Source: Hippopus hippopus (Eukaryota; Mollusca; Bivalvia; Cardiida; Cardiidae). Taken from it: a stretch of 64,000 nucleotides of DNA. Positions 60,501-64,000 of this stretch are shown here, piece after piece; positions within the stretch are counted from its first letter, which is position 1, and every line of letters starts with the position of its first letter. The translations under genes were made by a program, and so were the position numbers. The notes under the pieces were generated by a model. It saw only the letters and a list, made by a program, of their open reading frames with translations. It was not told the DNA's origin and made no database searches. The stretch is from contig OX328104.1 of NCBI GenBank assembly GCA_946811185.2, positions 10,055,918 to 10,119,917 on the forward strand, in the 5' to 3' direction.

Positions 60501-60556
60501 ATCCTAAACTCTTTCATTCTTTCACTACAATACTCATGCTGGTTTCTTTTCAATGA
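51371..60556 (+). CDS. FBXO22: F-box only protein 22 orthologue, 398 aa, 5 coding exons
   Basis: Coding exons 51371-51531, 53011-53149, 56171-56342, 58388-58709 and 60154-60556 join in phase: 1197 nt, 398 codons plus TGA. Residues about 30-66 form the F-box (LTSASHVISNILTYLNAREL then NRCARVCKLWSRV). The middle contains HGLYTEPKILFMF and the TPGVVG motif. The C-terminus is the FIST_C-type region: FAFMFACVGRGEGLWG, FHKHFPKTPLLGFFGNGEIG and LFHSFTTILML. These match vertebrate FBXO22 (403 aa) in order and length. FBXO22 is a substrate receptor of SCF (SKP1-CUL1-F-box) ubiquitin ligases; vertebrate targets include KDM4 demethylases and BACH1. The start follows ACCGAACA, A at -3 in good Kozak context, but a 3.46-kb transposon ends five bases upstream. 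Divergent neighbour: the coiled-coil gene. Confidence 0.93.
51560..51830. repeat. Diverged inverted arrangement of CATTTCGACAC motifs
   Basis: CCGAAATGCCCGACATTTAC and ACATCGAAATGCC at the left face GTCATTTCGACACCCAGTC and GGTCATTTCGACACC at the right. Probably a decayed MITE or foldback in FBXO22 intron 1. Confidence 0.5.
52237..52464 (+). mobile_element. Family A MITE, complete
   Basis: TTAACCCTTTACCACACAAT start, perfect core, TAGTAAAGGGTTAA end. That TTAA is shared with the family B copy to its right. Confidence 0.87.
52461..52673. mobile_element. Family B MITE, complete
   Basis: TTAACCCTTTCAGCGCC and GGTGCTGAAAGAGTTAA are the inverted ends. Core AAGATCAGACTGCACAGAAC/GTGCAGTCTGATCTTTGATC. 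Confidence 0.85.
52969..52983 (+). repeat. Short (GT)n microsatellite
   Basis: About seven GT units just upstream of FBXO22 exon 2. Confidence 0.8.
53011..53149 (+). CDS. FBXO22: FBXO22 coding exon 2
   Basis: 139 nt, residues 54-100, VCKLWSRVVKNLKGPRKTRA onward; acceptor ttatttttag. The donor that keeps frame is CAT|gttggt, a weak GT site; the alternative at gtatat breaks the frame to exon 3. Confidence 0.82.
53159..53386 (-). mobile_element. Family A MITE nine bases past the FBXO22 exon 2 donor
   Basis: TTAACCGTTTACCAAATGAC start, core AAATGCTGTTTACCAGCATT, end GTGTGATAGAGCTAA. Only nine intronic bases precede it. Confidence 0.82.
53388..53853 (+). mobile_element. Family C MITE interrupted by family B
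   Basis: GAGCAGTACTCTGGCAAAAG left part to TAATAATGAATCC; right part from AATCTCTTTTGTCCAAACAC to CAGAGCAAGGCTC. Confidence 0.75.
53472..53684. mobile_element. Family B MITE nested in family C, TTAA on both sides
   Basis: TTAACTCTTAGAATGCTGA and CCAGCGCTTTAAGGGTTAA are its ends; core AAGATCAGACTGCATGTTCT/GCAGTCTGATCTTGATC. Confidence 0.82.
53930..54110. mobile_element. Family B' element, decayed
   Basis: AGAATGTCTCAGCTAGGCAG, AAAGATCGGAATATGCATT facing CAGTCTGTTCTTGATCTAC and CTGGCAGCAAATGCAAC. Confidence 0.6.
54205..54392 (-). mobile_element. SINE-2
   Basis: On the minus strand: CTGTGAGGTAGAACTTCGGC (A-box region), CCTCGTAACCATAAGATCC and TGGGTTCGATATC (B box). Body TACTCGCGCCAATTGTATGG is shared, inverted, with the copy at 60585. 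Confidence 0.7.
54415..54689. mobile_element. Two family A halves joined
   Basis: A + oriented left piece (TTAACCCTTTAACAAAAATC to ACATTGTAAA) runs into a - oriented body (CTTTTCCAAATGTAAAGCAT to AAGGGTTAA). Confidence 0.65.
54704..56112 (-). mobile_element. Family A MITE split by the HINE cluster
   Basis: The left part starts CTAACTCTTTACCAAACAAC and ends GAGGATTTGTGA. The right part starts TTTTAGAAGGACAGAAAACA near 55978 and ends GTAAAGGGATAA. Confidence 0.68.
54806..55972 (+). mobile_element. HINE-like element with internal tandem duplications
   Basis: AGCTCCACTGGCCGAAGGCC occurs at 54806 and again at 55177: a ~371-bp near-identical direct duplication. A second 222-bp duplication starts at 55538 and 55760. 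The 3' end is GTGGAGCGATACAGGCGC, a hairpin GGCGCTCAAGCGCC in the first unit and CTCTAG; the second unit has lost eight hairpin bases. Confidence 0.8.
56171..56342 (+). CDS. FBXO22: FBXO22 coding exon 3
   Basis: 172 nt, residues 101-157 plus one base, GLYTEPKILFMFCTTDFNDN onward; donor GTTG|gtaaga. Confidence 0.88.
56412..56847 (+). mobile_element. Family A MITE split by family B''
   Basis: The left part runs from GACCCTTTGCCAAACAATAG to AAAGACATATGCAATTTTC. The right part runs from GCCACAATTGTTTTTTCATC to TTTTGTCATTCTGTACC. Confidence 0.7.
56563..56775. mobile_element. Family B'' MITE nested in family A
   Basis: CTAACCTTTATCCTGCTCAA and GAGGAGCCTAAGGGTTAA are its ends; CCAAGATCAGACTGCTTGTT faces GCAGTCTGATCTTGATC. 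Confidence 0.78.
56983..57212 (+). mobile_element. Family A MITE, complete
   Basis: GTAACCCTTTACCAAACAAT start, intact core, GGTAAAGAGTTAA end. A 50-bp fragment of a minus copy (GGACGACAAAATCTGAGACT) directly precedes it. Confidence 0.83.
57213..57595. repeat. Three tandem ~130-bp derivatives of half a family A element
   Basis: Each unit has a GGGAAAA-to-AATGCTGG arm (AGAGAAAATGCTGGAAAATG, AGGACAAAAATGCTGGTAAA, AGTAGAAAGTGCTGGTAAAT). The second palindrome arm is missing, and TTTCTATAATTTCAAAGAG-type sequence follows. Confidence 0.7.
57590..58165 (-). mobile_element. Tc1-like remnant with inverted duplication of its end
   Basis: TCCTCACAAAAAGTTAAGCA at the left looks like a Tc1-type end. About 57822-57907 (AAACCGGGACACAGTCAGTA-like to AACTCTTCTGGGC) recurs inverted at about 58080-58165. 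Confidence 0.68.
57852..58076 (-). pseudogene. C-terminal fragment of a Tc1-like transposase
   Basis: About 74 residues: QQDLNLIEHAWDILGRRV, LEQLLSQEWQDIPQQQLDGL and ANGSHTVY. This is the DLNPIEH-W block through the C-terminus, with the usual P of NPIE changed to L. All upstream catalytic and DNA-binding parts are missing. Confidence 0.82.
58196..58308 (+). mobile_element. Family C fragment
   Basis: ATTATGGATCCATAAAATCC, GGCATGCAGAAAATTGACTC and AACCGAGGTCA. Confidence 0.65.
58309..58360 (+). mobile_element. SINE-1 tail fragment
   Basis: GAAATAATATTGAAAGCAGT and TCAATCAGTCATTCATTG. It ends about 28 bases before FBXO22 exon 4. Confidence 0.6.
58388..58709 (+). CDS. FBXO22: FBXO22 coding exon 4
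   Basis: 322 nt, residues 158-264 plus two bases, GTDTDIQQVFECESYSGVSF onward to AGGMIDTLVSKD; acceptor aatgcag, donor ACAG|gtaagg. Confidence 0.9.
58768..59112 (-). mobile_element. Family A copy containing a ~230-bp near-perfect hairpin
   Basis: TTAA ends. 58796-58905 (ACAAAATTTTAGACTGGTCC to GCTGG) is repeated inverted at about 58915-59023. The ordinary right half (GTTACCAGCATTTTCTCC to GGTAAAGGGTTAA) then follows. Confidence 0.82.
59109..59308 (+). mobile_element. Family A MITE, right end lost
   Basis: TTAACTCTTTACCAAATAAT start, sharing TTAA with the copy at its left; core AAATGGTGGTAACCAGCCTT. Confidence 0.72.
59478..59560. mobile_element. Family B hairpin core, decayed
   Basis: AAAGATCAGACTGCACAGTA faces TACATTTTGATTTGATCTAT. 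Confidence 0.5.
59659..59893 (+). mobile_element. Family A MITE, decayed
   Basis: TTAACCCTTTACCTAACAAT start, core AAATGCTGGTAACCTGCATT, end near TTTAGAGTTGA. Confidence 0.68.
59900..60126 (+). mobile_element. Family A MITE, complete, 27 bases from FBXO22 exon 5
   Basis: TTCCCTTTACCTTATAATGC start, intact core, GGTAAAGAGTTAA end. Only 27 intronic bases lie between it and the exon 5 acceptor. Confidence 0.8.
60154..60556 (+). CDS. FBXO22: FBXO22 last coding exon
   Basis: 403 nt, residues 265-398 and TGA, from SEAAMQVALCGHNMDVGCVV through the FIST_C signature to TTILMLVSFQ; acceptor ttatttcag. Confidence 0.93.
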
Positions 60557-60584
60557 TTTTACCCTTTCCCTTTTGTCGTGTGGT

Positions 60585-60785
60585 GCCCGTGGTTGTGAGG
60601 TAGAGCGTCAGCCTCGTAACCAGAGAGTCCCAAGTTTGATTCCAGGGAGCAGGTGTCAACTTTGGGACCCTTCATTGGCCCACACACTCGGCGCGAGTAC
60701 TGGTGTAGTTCCCAGGAGGCAGGATCAAGAGAGATTTGCATATGTTGTAAGAATTTGTTTCTCAATCGATTTAAAATAAATATGT
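60585..60785 (+). mobile_element. SINE-2, full length
   Basis: GTTGTGAGGTAGAGCGTCAG (A box), AAGTTTGATTCCAGG (B box), CGGCGCGAGTACTGGTGTAG body and CGATTTAAAATAAATATG tail. The AATAAA in the tail belongs to the SINE. The same tail occurs at 61718-61766. Confidence 0.78.
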
Positions 60786-61013
60786 TTAACCCTTTACCAT
60801 ATGACAAAATTTTAACCTTGTCTGAATTGAAAGCATTTGCAGACAACAATTTTAGTGTCGCACAAATGGTGCAATTTTTCTTTGACAGTGTAGAAAACAT
60901 TGTGAGAAAAGGAGAAAATGCTGGTTACCAGCATTTTCTCCTTTTCCCGCAAAGTTTTCAAAAGGCTTCTTTCCCAGGGTCGTTAAAAGTCGGCACTGTG
61001 TGGTAAAGAGTAA
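60786..61013 (-). mobile_element. Family A MITE, complete
   Basis: TTAACCCTTTACCATATGAC start, perfect core, GTGTGGTAAAGAGTAAA end. Confidence 0.83.
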
Positions 61014-61016
61014 AGC

Positions 61017-61243
61017 TAACCCTTTCCCAAATGGCAAATTTTAGACCCTTCAAAATTGAAAGCATCTGCAGATGACAAATTTGAAAGTGCAGCAAATGAA
61101 TGTGATTTTTTTGAGAGAGTAGAAAACATTGTGGGAAAAGGAGAAAATGCTGGTTACCAGCATTTTCTCCTTTTCCCACAATGTTTTCAAAAGACCTTTT
61201 CCTTGGGGTCATGAAAACATGGAATTGTTTTGTGAAGGGTTAA
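61017..61243 (-). mobile_element. Family A MITE, complete
   Basis: CTAACCCTTTCCCAAATGGC start, perfect core, TGTGAAGGGTTAA end. Same orientation as the copy three bases to its left. Confidence 0.83.
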
Positions 61244-61447
61244 AAATTTGATATTTCTTCTCCGTCAGGAGAATAAGAAGAATTTTCTTGCCCAGCTGTA
61301 ATACAAGGTTGGCCAAAAGCAGGCATACATTTAGTAGGTATTCACTTTGTAGCAATTGTTATCTTATGCTTGTCCATCCCATATTAAAATATGTTACAAT
61401 GAAATGGTTGGATATCCTTAGCGCCAACCCTTTTACAGTCCCTTGTT

Positions 61448-61670
61448 TTAATTTTTTACCATGAAGTTTAAGACTTATCCAAATTTAAAGCTTTTATAGA
61501 TGACAAATTAAATGTTACTCAGAACATAAAATTTGACTTCCATATGGTAGAAAACATAGTGGGAAAAGGAGAAACTGCTGGTTACCAGCATTTTCTCCTT
61601 AGCCCACAATGTTTTCAAAAGCTTATTTTCTCGGGGTCATGAAAAGTCGGGATTGTGTGGTAAAGAGTTG
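61448..61670 (-). mobile_element. Family A MITE, complete
   Basis: TTAATTTTTTACCATGAAGT start, core AAACTGCTGGTTACCAGCAT, GTGTGGTAAAGAGTTG end. Confidence 0.78.
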
Positions 61671-61768
61671 TGAGTAATGATTAAGGTTTCCAGGAAAAAA
61701 TTATCAAGAGTGATTTATTCAAGTTATAAGAATTTGTTTCGCAATTGATGTAAAATAAATATGTCTAT

Positions 61769-61913
61769 ACAAACCGGAGGAAGAAGGCTTTCAAAAGTAA
61801 TGTTGGCAAAGGAGAAAATGTGGTAAATCCTATTGTTTGAGTCAAACTTAAATTCTCTTCTGCAAATAGTTTCAGTTAGGACAAGGTTAAGTCTTTTTCA
61901 TCTGATAAAGGGC
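61769..61913 (+). mobile_element. Family A fragment
   Basis: CCGGAGGAAGAAGGCTTTC, AAAGGAGAAAATGTGGTAAA (second arm lost) and TCTGATAAAGGGCTCAA. Confidence 0.6.
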
Positions 61914-62142
61914 TCAACTCTCTACCAGACGACAAAATTTTTGCCTTGTCCAAACTGAAAGCGTTTGCAGACGACAAATTCAGTATGTCTCAAATTGTGC
62001 AATTTTTCTTTGATAGGGTAGAAAACATTGTGGGAAAAGGAGAAAATGCTGGTAGCCAGCATTTTCTCCTTTTCCCACAATGTTTTCAAAAGGCTTCTTT
62101 CTTAGGGTTGTTAAAAGTCGGCATTGTGTGGTAAAGGGTTAA
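61914..62142 (-). mobile_element. Family A MITE, complete
   Basis: CTCAACTCTCTACCAGACGA start, core AAATGCTGGTAGCCAGCATT, GGTAAAGGGTTAA end. Confidence 0.83.
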
Positions 62143-62280
62143 AGCAATGAGCACAACTTTATTTCCTTTTGGGTACGATGTTAATTGATTGAAGATCAGA
62201 CTACAGGGACCACACAGTCTGACGTAGTACCCAGTCTGCCATCGTCAATGCCTTGCTGGCTGAAACTGTCTTGAAAAAGG

Positions 62281-62589
62281 ATTGACTGATTGTATGGTGT
62301 TTAACACAGTTTTCAACATTCTTTCAGTTATATTGCAGCGGCCAGTGCACCTTCCCATGCTTTCCTGGAGACTCTTTTACCAGTACTCTGCACAATTCTC
62401 TTTCCAAGCTACTGGCTGCTTTCCCACATAACCAGCGTCGAGACAATGGTCAGTGGTGGAAGAGGAGTGAATCCTGTAGCAATGACTTTCATCAATCCTC
62501 GGAAAGAAACTGACCAAGCCAGGGATCGAATCCATGACCCCCTATTCTAAAGTCCTGCTCACTACTAACTGAGTTACTGGGGCTCGACA
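62281..62589 (-). mobile_element. SINE-1, full length, 12-bp target duplication
   Basis: TCTTGAAAAAGG (62269-62280) and TCTTGAAATAGG (62590-62601) flank it with one mismatch. Tail ATTGACTGATTGTATGGTGT, tRNA head on the right (AACTGAGTTACTGGGGCTCG). Confidence 0.83.
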
Positions 62590-62601
62590 TCTTGAAATAG
62601 G

Positions 62602-63056
62602 AATATCTTGAGATTTGTTACTTGTTAAGGATTTGTTGGCATTTATTTAGCATGATAATTAGGAGATCAGGTCTGCAAACCAGATACCTGGAGTTTTATT
62701 CACCAGCCATTCTTAACTACATTCTAATTCACAGGAATTTTTTAACTGTCAAATAATCCCAGCTTGGCTAAACTATTTTTAAAGCATATGGGTTAGCCAA
62801 TCAGAAAATGTGTTACTTTCTAAATTTAGAATAAGAGTAAGAATGCTGTTCAGAATGATTGGTGAGTAAAAGCCGTGTTGAACATGAGATTACCCACTAT
62901 GATATTTCAAAGTTGAATTTGATGAGATTGTGGCTTGTGTATCAAGAATTGCATTGAAAACATGGCTTGTAGGTAAATAATTTATTTTGCTACTCATCAT
63001 AAAATAATCGTAATGCATAATTTTGTAGTTACACTTGTCATACTGTACATATAATT
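62602..63056. other. Intergenic stretch without recognised repeats
   Basis: A/T-rich DNA with TGAGTAAAAGCC and TGGTGAATAAAACTCC-type words inverted near 62700 and 62870, possibly an old hairpin element. No gene signal. Confidence 0.35.
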
Positions 63057-63523
63057 CATGCACTGGGAATAGGGGATTCATCCATCTTTTTGCTACATTA
63101 TACCGTGCAAGTCATCACATAATTGTGGATCCATTAAATCCATTTTGTCTAAGAACTGATTGAAGTATAGGTAGAATGGTCTGTGGACATGCAGAAAATT
63201 TACAAATAGCAAAAAGTTTCGACCCAGTCTGCACCTGACATGGGTTGATACTTTTTTTTGCAAATGCATTAACTCTTTACCAAACGACAAAATTTTAGAC
63301 TTGTCCAAATTGAAAGCATTTGCAGAAGAAAAAAGAAATGTGACTCAAAAATTGAAAATTGTTTTGGGAAGGGTTGAAAACTTTGTGGGAAAAGGAGAAA
63401 ATGCTGGTTACCAGCATTTTCTCCTTTTCCCACAGAGTTTTCAAAAGCTTTCTCCTTCGGGGTCATTAAAACAAGGGATTGTGTTGTGAAGGGTTAAACC
63501 TCTTTCACAGAGCATGGCTCATT
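63057..63523 (+). mobile_element. Family C MITE interrupted by family A
   Basis: The left part ends AAATGCATTAA. The right tip ACCTCTTTCACAGAGCATGGCTC resumes after the insert. Confidence 0.75.
63269..63496 (-). mobile_element. Family A MITE nested in family C at TTAA
   Basis: GCATTAACTCTTTACCAAAC at the left and GTGAAGGGTTAAACCTC at the right; perfect core. The target is the ATTAAGCCCC part of family C. Confidence 0.87.
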
Positions 63524-63614
63524 TAACTTCTTTTTCCATCCATAAATGGGGGTTAGCAGTCCCCAGAGTTAAATTTAAGCCCCTACATTTCGGGTATTGC
63601 AGATTGTTTGCATG

Positions 63615-63792
63615 ACCAAGAGGAAATGGGCTTTTGAGAACATTGTTGGAAAAAGAGATTAAATGCTTGTTACCAACATTTTTCTCCTTTTCCCAAAATG
63701 TTTTTTTACCCTTTCAAAGACAAAAACTATCATTTTAGCCACATTAAACTTGCTGTTTGCCAATGCTTTCAGTAAGGACATGTCTAAAACCT
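63615..63792 (+). mobile_element. Family A MITE, outer ends lost
   Basis: GGCTTTTGAGAACATTGTTG, core GATTAAATGCTTGTTACCAA, GCCAATGCTTTCAGTAAGGA. Confidence 0.65.
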
Positions 63793-63956
63793 TATAATTA
63801 AGAGTTTATGCTATTATATATGTGTACCCATAACCAATATGCTAGTCATACTCCTTAAAACAATATGCTAGTCATATTTCTCAGTGCTCTAGATCAAAGT
63901 GTCATACTCCTTGGCCAAGCGTACTCAAATAGCACAAATTAATAATGATTTGCACC

Positions 63957-64000
63957 TTAACCCTTTACCAAATGACAAAATATTAGACTGGTCCAAATTG
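63957..64000 (-). mobile_element. Family A MITE cut by the window end
   Basis: TTAACCCTTTACCAAATGAC and TTAGACTGGTCCAAATTG only. Confidence 0.8.

Noticed and set aside
60775..60780. AATAAA as the FBXO22 polyadenylation signal
   Set aside because: It lies in the tail of a SINE-2 copy, and the same tail recurs at 61718-61766. It could be used by chance, but nothing singles it out.

Overview
The window is animal nuclear DNA, most likely from a bivalve mollusc. Its coding parts are spliced exons of ordinary metazoan genes. Nearly everything else is short transposon families of the kind that crowd bivalve genomes: hairpin MITEs, tRNA-derived SINEs, Helentron-like elements and Tc1-like elements. 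The species cannot be named from sequence alone. There is no bacterial-style gene organisation, no CRISPR array and no viral gene.

Three host genes are supported. (1) At the left edge, on the + strand, lie the last two coding exons of maspardin/SPG21 (231-371 and 3555-3662). (2) On the - strand, 46515 down to 24178, is a complete 13-exon gene for a 721-residue coiled-coil protein that I could not assign to a named family. Every exon joins in frame. (3) On the + strand, 51371-60556, is a complete 5-exon gene for a 398-residue FBXO22 orthologue with an N-terminal F-box and a C-terminal FIST_C-type domain. Genes 2 and 3 are divergent, so 46516-51370 holds both promoters. A 3.46 kb long-terminal-inverted-repeat element (47909-51365) has inserted exactly at the FBXO22 start codon, and its imperfect target duplication copies the start-codon context.

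Repeat families, named here only for reference. Family A is a ~228 bp MITE flanked by TTAA, with ends of the type TTAACCCTTTACCA and a central self-complementary core GAGAAAATGCTGG/CCAGCATTTTCTC; about 68 full or partial copies are present. For family A, strand + means the end reading ACAATCCC comes first and - means the end reading GACAAAATTTTAGAC comes first. Family B (with B' and B'') is a hairpin MITE around AGATCAGACTGCA/TGCAGTCTGATCT, also with TTAA at complete ends. Family C is a ~250 bp MITE with ends GAGCCATGCTCTG/CAGAGCATGGCTC and 4-bp A/T target duplications. Family D is a ~250 bp MITE with ends GCAACACGCGAAAAGGGGCA. SINE-1 is a ~300 bp tRNA-headed SINE with a (ATCA)n tail; SINE-2 is a second tRNA-headed SINE. 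HINE denotes Helentron-like non-autonomous elements with ends AGCTCCACTGGC or AGCTCACCTGAG and a 3' hairpin. There are also two foldback elements with tandem-repeat arms, one Tc1-like element with perfect 40-bp ends and a frameshifted transposase, and a rearranged Tc1 remnant.

Layout: 1-4.1 kb, SPG21 3' end; 4.1-24.2 kb, intergenic repeat field with the Tc1 element at 19.3-21.7 kb; 24.2-46.5 kb, coiled-coil gene with repeat-filled introns; 46.5-51.4 kb, divergent promoter region and the large insertion; 51.4-60.6 kb, FBXO22; 60.6-64 kb, more family A copies, a SINE and nested A/C copies. All coordinates, repeats and splice sites were read by eye. Host exon boundaries should be exact or near exact. 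Repeat boundaries are approximate to about 5-10 bases unless a target duplication is stated.
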